Below the pieces are notes generated by a model. The model made no database searches. It saw only the letters and a program-made list of their open reading frames with translations, and was not told where the DNA came from. Both the position numbers and the translations under genes were made by a program. Below are positions 27,932 through 37,674 of a stretch of 64,000 bases of DNA, one piece after another; within the stretch, counting starts at the first letter, position 1; each line of letters starts with the position of its first letter. Origin of the DNA: Candidatus Sabulitectum sp. (lineage in GTDB: Bacteria; Fermentibacterota; Fermentibacteria; Fermentibacterales; JCC-6); contig JAGLOJ010000014.1 of NCBI GenBank assembly GCA_023139045.1, forward strand, positions 32,728 to 96,727, written 5' to 3'.

Positions 27932-29110
27932 CTATTCCACCGAGGTTATTGTTTTGAGAAATACAGCCACTTTCGAAGCCGGTTCCCATGCCTCACCGAG
28001 AGTGGCAGTAAGAACACCAAGAACTATTACAATCATGAAGAAAAGCTTCGCAATGTCCTGACCGCGTAGACTGCCCAGCAGTTTTGGCTCCCTGGAAAGG
28101 TAAGCGCTTGCGGCAAAGAGTTCCTCACCGATCAGCGTGTAATCGCAGGCAGCAATGAAAAATGGGATCTGGCTGGGCATGGCAGTTCCTGCGATCTGAA
28201 TAGCACCAACGCTTCTTCCTGTCTCTGCAAGAATCAGACTCTCGGCATAAAATGTACCCAGCATGAAAATTGCAGCAGGCTTCTCTCTTACCATAATACC
28301 ATCTACACCTGCAGCATATCCGAACTGATCATCTGTGATGTAGTTAATGCTTTCCCTTTTGTATGCATCAGGTCTTCCCACCTGCAGGTATGACTCTTTC
28401 ACGATCTCCTGTGCAACACTCATAACCACCGAACGGCATGTTGGAACAAGAAGTGATGAACCGTACTCGGCGGTTTTAATCGCAACACGGCCGAGAATAA
28501 CCATACTGGCTATTGTCTGGATGTTATCCATGTCCATAATTCCCGGTATGTAAAGAACAGGACGCCCCATCTCGGTTGCCCTTCCAACAGCGTCTTCAAC
28601 CGCTGTCAGACCGGCAATTCTACGAATGTAAAGCTCTTTGCCCCGTTTCCCCTGATCGATGTAGTAGAAGATTACAAGACTGATTACAACAAGAGTAATC
28701 AGCATTCCAATTCTTCCGGAATGAATCCACTGAGTTGAAGAACTTGCGGATACCTCGATACTGGGATCTTGAGCTGTACCGGCGTAGAAAGGGACAATAC
28801 GGTAGGAGTATTCCATACCATTTTCAAGCTCGTTGTCGGTCTTGCGACCGTTAATTGGATTCAGGGTTGAAATTGCCGCCCAAATACCTGAATCATCTTT
28901 CCTTTCAAGAACCATTGAATCCGGCAAAGCAGTATCCAATGCCACCGTCCAGGTAATATCCACCCCCCCTCCGGCATCATTGGGAGCATCCTCTGCTGTA
29001 AGCGACTCTATAAAACAGTCGCCGCCATCCATAGAGGTAATACCACCACTCTGTGCGAACAGTACCCCTGTCAAAGCCAGAAGAGGAAGTACGAACAGCG
29101 CTCTTTTCAT
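27932..29110 (-). CDS. FnIII-like domain membrane protein, DUF6754-like (membrane cassette gene 1)
   Basis: Signal peptide; DITWTVALDTALPDSMVLERKDDSGIW FnIII-like; RRIAGLTAVEDAVGRATEMGRPVLYIPGIMDMDNIQTIASMVILG. Confidence 0.65.
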   Translation of the reverse strand: MKRALFVLPLLALTGVLFAQSGGITSMDGGDCFIESLTAEDAPNDAGGGVDITWTVALDTALPDSMVLERKDDSGIWAAISTLNPINGRKTDNELENGMEYSYRIVPFYAGTAQDPSIEVSASSSTQWIHSGRIGMLITLVVISLVIFYYIDQGKRGKELYIRRIAGLTAVEDAVGRATEMGRPVLYIPGIMDMDNIQTIASMVILGRVAIKTAEYGSSLLVPTCRSVVMSVAQEIVKESYLQVGRPDAYKRESINYITDDQFGYAAGVDGIMVREKPAAIFMLGTFYAESLILAETGRSVGAIQIAGTAMPSQIPFFIAACDYTLIGEELFAASAYLSREPKLLGSLRGQDIAKLFFMIVIVLGVLTATLGEAWEPASKVAVFLKTITSVE

Positions 29111-29216
29111 ACTGTTGAACCCCTTTCGTTAGAATGTAATCGTACAAAACACAGTCTGACGATAATAACCCCACACGACCATCTCTGCAACAATGCAAGA
29201 TAGTCGGAGTCATTCT

Positions 29217-30235
29217 CTACAAAAGATCACGCAGTTCACTCACTGTTGCCACAGGCAGAGCACAGGTACCATTTCTACACACCCGGGCTGAAACAGCTGA
29301 AGCAACCGATCCGCTGAAAGCAGATTCTATTCCCGAAGCCTGTTCCAGGTACGAAGAATCCCCTGTAAGCTTCCATAGACTGATCAGATTTGTCAGCTCC
29401 AGTGAATTCCCTGAAGGCACTGCGCCGTCGTAAGATTCTTTCAGTCTTGCAATCTGCAGATCTGCATAATCAGCTGTAAAGAAATATCCTCCGTCAGACT
29501 GGTCTGCGAAATGCATATCCAGCTCTCTCTGAAGATCAATGGCAAACTGAAGATACTCCCGGTTCAGCGTGGCATTGTACATCCCAAGACTGCCCCGGAT
29601 GAGGAAGGCGCAGTCATCAAGAAATGCGTCAAAACATCTTCTGCCTCCTGCAAAACTGTGGGTAAGCCTCTGATTATCTGCAACCATGTTTTCAGTGATA
29701 AATTCAAAAGCTCTTTCAGCAGAATGAAGGTATTGAGGGTCATCAAGAAGCAGTGATGCTTTTCCCAGAGCTGCAATCATCAATCCGTTCCAGTCTGTAA
29801 GAATCTTCTCGTCTCCGGCTGGTCGGCCCCTTGTCTCCCCGACTGCGGGAAAGTAACTCTCTGATCTCTTCCAGCTCACTCCGGTCAGAATCTGAAATCG
29901 CTCTGCTGCCCGATTGATGAAGGATATGGCTCGGATCTGCTGCATTCCAGTGTGCCTCTGCAAGGTTCAGCTCCTCTATTGAAAGAACCGCAGACATCTC
30001 GCCAATTGTTCATGTATAAAACGCCCCCTCGCCCCCCTGACTGTCAGCATCTTCCGAAGAATAGAATCCTCCGCGAGGTGAGGTTCATGTCACGAAGAAC
30101 ATATTCCAGAATCTCTGACGCAGTACCGGCAAAAAACTGTCACCTGTGGCCTGTTTCAGAAGAGAGTTTCCCGGGAAATGCATAAGCAGGTGGACAAGGC
30201 ATCTGGAATATCTGTATGTTGAAGCAGGGTCAGGC
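29217..30235 (-). pseudogene. remnant of YyaL/SSP411-type thioredoxin-domain protein (C-terminal glycosidase-like half, N-terminal thioredoxin domain lost)
   Basis: Across three frames: ATGDSF/FAGTASEILEYVLRDMNLTS/RGGFYSSEDADSQGGEGAFYT*TIGEM...LEEIRE/...GRPAGDEKILTDWNGLMIAALGKAS. Confidence 0.85.
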
Positions 30236-30325
30236 TACTTTTTATTTTTACCAACACAGGTGGTGAAACATGAACATTCTTTCTTGAAACAACGGCATCA
30301 AAGCAGTTTTTCAGAAAGGATTCTC

Positions 30326-31819
30326 ATGCACCAAACATTTTTACGCTTCAGTAATGTCTCATACACATACCCCGGCTCTACAAATCATGCGGTTACTGCC
30401 GTCTCTCTGAATCTTGATTCAGGCTGGACAGCCTTTGCAGGCGCAAATGGCTGCGGCAAAACTACAGTTCTCAAACTGGGCACGGGGCTTCTTTCTCCGG
30501 ATACCGGTTCAATCATTTCCTCGGGAATCTCTGTGTACTGTGCTCAGAGAACTGATCACCCGCCGGGCAACCTGAATGAATTTCTCTTTGACTGGTCGAA
30601 GGATTCCATCAAACTCAGAGATATTCTTCAGATTGAGGATGACTGGGCAGTCAGATGGAACACTCTTTCTCATGGAGAGCGAAAACGCCTTCAAATCGCA
30701 GTTGCAATATGGACTCGTCCGTCTGTACTGGCCCTGGATGAGCCTTTCAACCATCTTGATGTTCATGGAAGAACTCTTCTGATAAAGTCCATGAAAGAAT
30801 ACAGAGGGTGCGGTCTTCTTGTAAGTCACGACAGACGCGCCATGGATGAACTCTGTTCCTCCTGTGTCCTCTTCTTCCCTGAAGAAGTGCAGATATACAG
30901 AACAGGTTACACCTCAGCTGTAAAAGCAGACAATCAGAAGCGGGAACTTCTTGTGAAGCACCGAAGGGAAGCGGAAGAGAAATACATTCGTCTCAAGCAT
31001 GATGCAAGAAAGAAAATGATCAATGCCAGAACAATTCAGGCTCGCATAGCAGGCCACAATTTCACTTTCAAAGATATATGCAAGTACAACTACGATGGAG
31101 AATCACAATATCACAGCATTGTGCAGAAGGCAGGTCAGATAAGCCGCACTGCTACCGCACGGGCAGCCCGGGCCAGAGATCACATGGAATCCATTACTTA
31201 CAGAAAAGTTCACAACTCCGGAATTGTACTGGCAGGAGAAGGATCAACCAGAAACTACCTTCTGGATATCCAACCCGGGGAAATTAAAATGGGAAGTAGA
31301 GCAATCAGGTATCCTGGCCTTCTGATCCGGTCGGAAAGCAGAATAGCACTTGCAGGCAGAAACGGATCGGGAAAAACCACACTGCTGAATCATATCAGAG
31401 CAGAGCTGAACTGCCCGGAAGACAAACTGATCTGGATTCCCCAGGAGATCACCGCAGAGGAGTCCACTCTGTGCCTCTCTGACGCAAAAAAACTCTCCAG
31501 TGAAGAGCTTGGGCAGGTCATGATCATAGTAAGAAGGCTGGGAAGCGATCCTGAAAGGGTTCTCAATTCCGCCGTTCCAAGTCCAGGCGAATCCAGAAAA
31601 CTGCTGCTGGCACTTGGTCTCGCCAAAGCGCCCTGGCTTGTTGTTATGGACGAACCCACGAACCACATGGATCTACCCTCGGTAGAGTGTCTGGAAAAGG
31701 CTCTTAACGACTACACCGGTGCTCTCCTGCTGATCAGCCACGATAGAGAATTCCTTAGCAGCACAACCTCGAGTCAGTGGGAGATCAGAGATGGAGAGTT
31801 ATTCGTTACCTGCTGCTGA
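30326..31819 (+). CDS. ABC-F-type duplicated ATPase
   Basis: Two Walker A (GANGCGKTT, GRNGSGKTT), two Walker B (LALDEPFNHLD, LVVMDEPTNHMD), charged linker, no TM domain; RBS AGAAAGGA before ATG. Confidence 0.85.
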   Translation: MHQTFLRFSNVSYTYPGSTNHAVTAVSLNLDSGWTAFAGANGCGKTTVLKLGTGLLSPDTGSIISSGISVYCAQRTDHPPGNLNEFLFDWSKDSIKLRDILQIEDDWAVRWNTLSHGERKRLQIAVAIWTRPSVLALDEPFNHLDVHGRTLLIKSMKEYRGCGLLVSHDRRAMDELCSSCVLFFPEEVQIYRTGYTSAVKADNQKRELLVKHRREAEEKYIRLKHDARKKMINARTIQARIAGHNFTFKDICKYNYDGESQYHSIVQKAGQISRTATARAARARDHMESITYRKVHNSGIVLAGEGSTRNYLLDIQPGEIKMGSRAIRYPGLLIRSESRIALAGRNGSGKTTLLNHIRAELNCPEDKLIWIPQEITAEESTLCLSDAKKLSSEELGQVMIIVRRLGSDPERVLNSAVPSPGESRKLLLALGLAKAPWLVVMDEPTNHMDLPSVECLEKALNDYTGALLLISHDREFLSSTTSSQWEIRDGELFVTCC

Positions 31820-31821
31820 TT

Positions 31822-32892
31822 TCACAGCATACAGGAAATGCCCAGGTTTATTATTGTGTATGAGTCGTCTACATGGTCAGACTGCTCATCGGGAAAAGCT
31901 GTGTCTTCTCTGGATCTGAACCTGTTCAAAACTCCTCCACCTGCGGTGAAACGGCCCACTCGTCCGGAGAAACCCATGCCAAAGCCAAAACCAGCTCTGT
32001 TTGCAACCCGGTTGTCGTCAAAGCTTACTGAGACAAGAGCTTCCAGGCTTTTTGTAAGAGGCATACTTAAAAAAAGTTTTCCCAGAAAAAGATTTTTGTC
32101 AAATGGAGAGGTGATTTCTGCTTCAAACCCCAGGGTTGTCTTTTTGAGATGTTCAGCATAGGCGCTTCCACCAAAAGCCAGAATGTCTTCCATGTACTCG
32201 GTTTCCGAAGAGTAGGAAACACCTGATTTAAAAAGGTCTCCGGTTAATGCCAATCCAGTATGCCACGCGAATTCGCTGCTGTTTTTAGACCAGGTGTATA
32301 ACGAATCAGGGATAAGGAAATGAAAACTGTTGAAATTGTACTGGTATTCTGCCGCAGCCCGGCGAACACCACCCGAAAAACCTGCGGACAGAGGACCGGC
32401 AATTACCATGGACACACTGCCCATAGCCTCTATCTGGGAACCACTGGATTCGAGAAGTGCAATACCAATTTCCGGATCATCAGGATCATCGTAGATAAGA
32501 GTCATCCCGTCATAACCGAATTCTGCTACTTTGACTATTCCTGCACCTAATGTAATGCCTCCCGCGGGATAAACCACAGCAGCCAGCCCGTTGCTGTTCG
32601 TCATCAGCGTTCTTAAAGTTTTATCTAAATCTGATTCAATCACTCGCTCTGCCCATGATATGGATGAACCTGAAAGCTGAATGGAAAAGGGGTGTACTGC
32701 GACCTGAGCAGGATTTGTGAATATGCTTGCCGGTTCTGATACTCCGACAGCACGCACAGTTCCCAATGCCACTGTATAGGGGGAGAATCCACCGAGAACG
32801 GTTCCATTTGTTATCGCGTCATAGTACCCGAATCCGAAGGCATGAGTACTCAAAATGGACAGAATTACGACGAAACGAGTGAAGACTCTCAT
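31822..32892 (-). CDS. putative outer membrane beta-barrel protein (paralogue of 22713-23780)
   Basis: Signal peptide; FGFGYYDAITNGTVLGGFSPYTVALGTVRAVGVSEPASIFTNPAQVAVHPFSIQLSGSSISWAERV. Confidence 0.65.
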   Translation of the reverse strand: MRVFTRFVVILSILSTHAFGFGYYDAITNGTVLGGFSPYTVALGTVRAVGVSEPASIFTNPAQVAVHPFSIQLSGSSISWAERVIESDLDKTLRTLMTNSNGLAAVVYPAGGITLGAGIVKVAEFGYDGMTLIYDDPDDPEIGIALLESSGSQIEAMGSVSMVIAGPLSAGFSGGVRRAAAEYQYNFNSFHFLIPDSLYTWSKNSSEFAWHTGLALTGDLFKSGVSYSSETEYMEDILAFGGSAYAEHLKKTTLGFEAEITSPFDKNLFLGKLFLSMPLTKSLEALVSVSFDDNRVANRAGFGFGMGFSGRVGRFTAGGGVLNRFRSREDTAFPDEQSDHVDDSYTIINLGISCML

Positions 32893-33009
32893 TCTTCCTC
32901 CAGATGTGTGATTTTTTTGATAACCAGACCCAATATTATCATTGAACTATCACAATTTAGCTGTACTCAGTCAATAGCGTCCCAGCCCGCTCCGCAGCCC
33001 CACATCTAA

Positions 33010-33027
33010 AAGTAACTTAAGTTACTT
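33010..33027. repeat. 18-bp perfect palindrome in intergenic region
   Basis: AAGTAACTTAAGTTACTT. Confidence 0.9.
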
Positions 33028-33343
33028 GGAAGACCTTATCGAGTGAACAGAGCCTGCGGTACACCCGGAATATCATCCTGAACAGCCCTGAATATTGTAC
33101 CCGGTCGTTTGACAAATCTTGTTCACCGTTCGAATCTGATCGCAGGCTACCTGCCCCTGCTTTCCCTGAAAGTCGCGAGATATGCGATGCGACCTGGGTA
33201 CAATCTACGATACACGAGTGCGCCCCGGGGGTCAGCATGGCAGGCAATAAGTGTTGTATTTTTGAGATAGGAAATGACAAGAAAGACACAGAGTGTCCGC
33301 AGTGCATATATTTCTTTCAGACAATTCCACAGACGGGACCGGT

Positions 33344-34174
33344 ATGAAGAAGGAAATGAAAATCAGGGAAGCTGCTGCCGATGATCTTGGCGACCTTGCA
33401 GAAATATCAAGAACCACCTGGGAAGGCCATGATTACCTGGAGCAGGTGTCTGAAGGATGGCTCGAACAACAGGGATTTTTTATTGGAGAAATCGCCGGCA
33501 GAGTTATTGCCTGTGGAAAAATATCAGCAATGCCCGGTAATGTGGCATGGCTGGAGGGTCTCAGGGTACACAATGACTTCAAGGGAAAAGGGTATGGAAG
33601 AATCCTCGCGGATGAGATCCTCCAGATTGCCCGGAAAAAGGTGGAGGCTGGTCATTTTAACTCCATTGAATTCTCCACATACGTCAAAAATGCTGAGAGT
33701 ATCTGCATGGCAGAGAAACAGGGGTTCAGGGCTGTAGAGCTTTTTCATGTGATAAGCATGGAAAACCCGCCAGTTCAGAATACTCTTCCCCTTAAAAAGT
33801 TTTCTCCTTCAACCGAAGATTTCTCGGTCTATCCGGAACACGCCCCCTGCGGATGGAAGTACATAAACTATCGCAGCAGTGACTCCATGAAGTGGATGAA
33901 TAATAACGCCAATTTCTGGCAGGTGGAAACAGGGGCGAGATTTCTCTCTGCAAATCGGGGTTCTGAAATTTCACCACTTGCCGCCGCAATTGATGATCCG
34001 CAAGGATTCATTCAAGGCGTCTTTGCATTTGCAGAAAAGAAAAGACTGGATTATCTGGAGATAATGATACACGGTACTCACAAAGAGATTCTTACCGCTG
34101 CTGTAAATAATGGCTTTTCCTACTGGGAAGAGCAGGGAGTGGCAAACCTGCCTGTTTACAGACTCTTCGAATAA
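33344..34174 (+). CDS. GNAT-family N-acetyltransferase
   Basis: MKIREAAADDLGDLAEISRTTWEGHDYL; VAWLEGLRVHNDFKGKGYGRILADEIL. Confidence 0.8.
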   Translation: MKKEMKIREAAADDLGDLAEISRTTWEGHDYLEQVSEGWLEQQGFFIGEIAGRVIACGKISAMPGNVAWLEGLRVHNDFKGKGYGRILADEILQIARKKVEAGHFNSIEFSTYVKNAESICMAEKQGFRAVELFHVISMENPPVQNTLPLKKFSPSTEDFSVYPEHAPCGWKYINYRSSDSMKWMNNNANFWQVETGARFLSANRGSEISPLAAAIDDPQGFIQGVFAFAEKKRLDYLEIMIHGTHKEILTAAVNNGFSYWEEQGVANLPVYRLFE

Positions 34175-34187
34175 CTCTGAGCCACAG

Positions 34188-34227
34188 GAACGAAGGGGGC
34201 GTTGCAACGGCGACACCCCCTTCGTTC
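34188..34227. terminator. convergent stem-loop terminator
   Basis: GAACGAAGGGGG (34188-34199) / CCCCCTTCGTTC (34216-34227), between convergent genes. Confidence 0.75.
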
Positions 34228-34247
34228 TTATACGGGCTTTGGTTCGG

Positions 34248-35375
34248 CTAGCCTTCAATCAGTTCGACATTGGCCCTGGGTACCGTGCACCTCTTGCCGT
34301 CATCGAATTCAACCTCGAGAACTCTCACCTTTGCTTCAGAATCAACCACCTGAAGCTCCGGTGGAAGAGCTGCCACTTTACCGATCATCCCGAAGTAGGG
34401 AGAACGGATACAGCGGATAGAGCTTCCGATGTCCATTGCACCGGCCTGTTTTGTGCTGGTCTTCTCGCTCATAACATCTGCAGGCAGGGGAACCACGATC
34501 TCCGGGCGCATTACGCCGGCACGAATCTGAGTGGCTCCGTTTACGCTGGCCATCATGCCCTCACGCCTGGCAAGAAGCTCGAATGTACCCTCAGCCATGG
34601 CCATTTTTCCGAATCCCTCGGTAAGAATCAGTGTAAGACCAAACTTCTCGTGACCGGTAATGGCAACACCAAGGTCGAATCCAAGAAGATCCTTAAGATC
34701 CTTGTCATCAAAACCGCCAACAACAACAGCATTCACTCCAGCGGCAATGGCCTTCTGGAGAACGCCGTAGCTTATGTAGTTTCCCCCGATGATGATCTTG
34801 CCTTTGCAGTCGGGTGTGATCCTGTCAGCGGTGATTTCTTCGTCATGTGTTGAACAGACCATCTTCAGTTCACCGCGAACCTCACCGCCGATTCCAAAAA
34901 TTCCCTGAACAAAGGTGCAGTGAGTCTGAACAACAACACCTTCACCTGGAAGAACCTCGATGACCTTGCCATCAACATATCCGTCAATCTCTACGGGAAT
35001 AGGGGGCTCTCGAAGAACAGCCTGACCGGTAATCTCATTGAAATTTTCAAAAACACCTGCAATGGGGCTTTTTACTGTACTCTTGAAGTACTTGCCAAAA
35101 AGCCCTTTGCTCTGAGCCAGGGGCTCGTCGACATTAATGGGATCTCCTTCTTTCTTGAGAAGAAGCTCAGGTATATCGGAGGGGGGCACACCAAGCATGT
35201 TGGCGATGTTAAACATCTTGATATTTCCAGGAAGCTCTGTTCTGGCAACAACTGTATCCGACTTGATTATGTCACCCTGTGCAACGAGCACTTCACCCTT
35301 CAGGGGAAGTCTGCGTGTTTTTGCGATGTCAGCGACATCGGCAACTCTTAAACCTGGTGTGTATGCAAATGCCAT
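34248..35375 (-). CDS. conserved hypothetical protein encoded with GlmL-type ATPase; barrel-sandwich/KOW-like architecture
   Basis: STVKSPIAGVFENFNEITGQAVLREPPIPVEIDGYVDGKVIEVLPGEGVVVQ; directly coupled to the upstream glmL-like gene. Confidence 0.6.
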   Translation of the reverse strand: MAFAYTPGLRVADVADIAKTRRLPLKGEVLVAQGDIIKSDTVVARTELPGNIKMFNIANMLGVPPSDIPELLLKKEGDPINVDEPLAQSKGLFGKYFKSTVKSPIAGVFENFNEITGQAVLREPPIPVEIDGYVDGKVIEVLPGEGVVVQTHCTFVQGIFGIGGEVRGELKMVCSTHDEEITADRITPDCKGKIIIGGNYISYGVLQKAIAAGVNAVVVGGFDDKDLKDLLGFDLGVAITGHEKFGLTLILTEGFGKMAMAEGTFELLARREGMMASVNGATQIRAGVMRPEIVVPLPADVMSEKTSTKQAGAMDIGSSIRCIRSPYFGMIGKVAALPPELQVVDSEAKVRVLEVEFDDGKRCTVPRANVELIEG

Positions 35376-37267
35376 TATTCACCACCTCCCATGGTAAGGA
35401 AGCGTTCAGGATAGGAATCCAGCGTCTGTGACCAGGTCTGAAGCATTCTTACCCGTTCCGCATCTTCCTCGGGAAGATTGAAGGGATGTCGCCCTCGTCC
35501 ATCCAGAACGATACCGACTACGCCGCCTTCAAGTTCGCCTTCCCATATCTCGCCTGGACCATTACCAACATCCAGACCCTTGATTGGAGTGATAACCGCT
35601 TTGGCCTTTTCGTTAACTCCAAGAGGTATGTGTTTCATTTCACCGGGAATTATTTTTTCTTCCACTGTTTTTCCGTCAGGCATTACCATTGTGATCACAG
35701 CGAGGTGAGCTGCCTTCTTGAAGGCACCGGAAGGTGCTACACAGTGCCCGAGTTTAATCAAACAGTCATTGTTGAACACATCAACTGCTGCTTGTGGATG
35801 AACCTCACTGAGTACACCAAGATGGGGCATCATGAAGATGGAATCCACTGCAAGCATAGTGATACCCTCTGGAAGGAAACTGTCTATAAGCATAAGAGCA
35901 GTCTGGCTTCTTCTCGGAGCATGGCTGAGCACTCCTCCGGAACCGATGAGAAGATCAAGATCCATCATGTTAACCAGCGTGGCACCGGTCTGAGTCTGCT
36001 CAAAAGCATCGCCGATGGTTCTCTCCTGGGCAACACCCTTCAGGCCTGTTGCAAGATCCTTGTGCTGAACAAGTGCCAGACGAAGGGCTTCACGGGCGAT
36101 AGCCTGCTCGATAATCAGCTCTTCCAGTTCCTGTGGAATTGTGGTGGGGCGGATCATCTTGTTCCTGATCCTGTTGCGCAGGTCAGCTTCATCAACATGG
36201 AATGGAACCCAGCGCATAACATTATCCATACCTGCACTGGCAAGTACATTGCTGATCGAGTAGCTCAATCCCAGGTTGGCACTTACCGTACGGTTGAAAA
36301 CCGGTTCCCCGTTGCTGTCAAACACGCTGAATACATCCGTTGTTGCGCCGCCTATATCAACACCCATAACATGGATGTTTTCCATCTTCGCAACCCTTTC
36401 AATCAGCTTGCCAACGGCGCCTGGTGTAGGCATAATGGGAACATTCTCCCATTTGCCGTTCACAAAACGACCGGTCCACTCCATAAGGTGGGCATAACCC
36501 GGAGCCTGAGCCATCACATGCTCCATGAAGAGTTCATGGATAAGATCTCTGGCAGGTGTAAGGTTTTCCCGCTCGAGTACCGGGCGGAGGTTGTCAACAA
36601 TCTTCAGCTCAACAGTATCTCCAAGCTCTTCTTTTACGTCGCCTGCAGCATCCTTGTTTCCCGCATAAATAACAGGAAGCTTGAACCCGACACCAAACCT
36701 TGGCTTGGGATCTGCCGCTCTGATAATTTCTGCCAGCTCTACAACATGGTCAATAGTTCCACCGTCGATACCGCCGGAAAGCAGAATCATATCGGGACGA
36801 AGCCTCCTGATATCCTCAACTTTTTCGTGGGGAAGTCTTCTGTCGTTTGAGGCGACAATATCCATCACGATGGCACCGGCACCAAGAGCCGCTCTCTGGG
36901 CGCTTTCACCGGTCATGGACTTCACGACACCGGCAACCGTCATCTGAAGACCACCACCTGCTGATGAGGTTGAAACGTAAAGATCTACTCCGTCGCCGGA
37001 ACCTTCCCTTACGTGTACACCACTTCCATCTTCTTTAAGAAAGCGGCGACCTTCAAGGTCTTCAATCTCTCCAACTGCGTTAAGAACGCCCTTGGTAACA
37101 TCCTCCGCGGGTGCTTCAACAGTTGTTGGAGCTTCCCCTCGGCGGGCGAGACGATAGCGACCAGCCTCTTCACTGTACTCTATGAGTATTGATTTTGTGG
37201 TAGTACTACCGCAGTCGGTGGCTAAAATAGTCTGTATTCTTTCAGCGGCCACTGCTTCTCCCTTCAC
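35375..37267 (-). CDS. glmL: GlmL/MutL-family ASKHA ATPase (B12-mutase accessory protein type)
   Basis: ILATDCGSTTTKSILIEY, TSSAGGGLQMTVAGVVKSMTGESAQRAALGAGA, ILLSGGIDGGTIDHVVELAEII, VMGVDIGGATTDVFSVF. Confidence 0.85.
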   Translation of the reverse strand: MKGEAVAAERIQTILATDCGSTTTKSILIEYSEEAGRYRLARRGEAPTTVEAPAEDVTKGVLNAVGEIEDLEGRRFLKEDGSGVHVREGSGDGVDLYVSTSSAGGGLQMTVAGVVKSMTGESAQRAALGAGAIVMDIVASNDRRLPHEKVEDIRRLRPDMILLSGGIDGGTIDHVVELAEIIRAADPKPRFGVGFKLPVIYAGNKDAAGDVKEELGDTVELKIVDNLRPVLERENLTPARDLIHELFMEHVMAQAPGYAHLMEWTGRFVNGKWENVPIMPTPGAVGKLIERVAKMENIHVMGVDIGGATTDVFSVFDSNGEPVFNRTVSANLGLSYSISNVLASAGMDNVMRWVPFHVDEADLRNRIRNKMIRPTTIPQELEELIIEQAIAREALRLALVQHKDLATGLKGVAQERTIGDAFEQTQTGATLVNMMDLDLLIGSGGVLSHAPRRSQTALMLIDSFLPEGITMLAVDSIFMMPHLGVLSEVHPQAAVDVFNNDCLIKLGHCVAPSGAFKKAAHLAVITMVMPDGKTVEEKIIPGEMKHIPLGVNEKAKAVITPIKGLDVGNGPGEIWEGELEGGVVGIVLDGRGRHPFNLPEEDAERVRMLQTWSQTLDSYPERFLTMGGGE

Positions 37268-37674
37268 TTGTTTGTATCCGGTTGATCCTTGCTTCTGCGG
37301 AATAACCTCTTGAAAAAGCTTTTGCGGTTCTTTCGCCCGTTCTGCTTTTCCTTCCGCCTGAGTTCGGAAACCAGTGCATTTTCTTCCTCTATTGCTACTG
37401 TAAGTTTCTCTACATTTTCCCGATCTTCTATCATTCGAACAAACCTGTAATAATCACCTGATTGAACAAGAAGAGAAACTACAGGATTTGCAAACACGAG
37501 CATCTGACTGCCCAGGAAAGAGACCGGTTTAATGGACTCAAGAAAAATAATTGCAGGTACGGTCAGATCCCTCTCGACAATCTTGCGGGCTATTTTCTTC
37601 ACAAGGTCATCAATTTCTTCAGGGGTGTCCGAATTGTAATCCTCAGGGTTCAATCCTGGCCCGAATAAACTCAA
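37264..37674 (-). CDS. small hypothetical protein with basic C-terminal tail
   Basis: Translationally coupled to glmL; KEKQNGRKNRKSFFKRLFRRSKD tail. Confidence 0.6.
   Translation of the reverse strand: MSLFGPGLNPEDYNSDTPEEIDDLVKKIARKIVERDLTVPAIIFLESIKPVSFLGSQMLVFANPVVSLLVQSGDYYRFVRMIEDRENVEKLTVAIEEENALVSELRRKEKQNGRKNRKSFFKRLFRRSKDQPDTNK

Noticed and set aside
35486-36850. 454-aa plus-strand ORF
   Set aside because: Antisense shadow of the well-supported glmL gene; low-complexity His/Cys/Asn-rich translation without family motifs.
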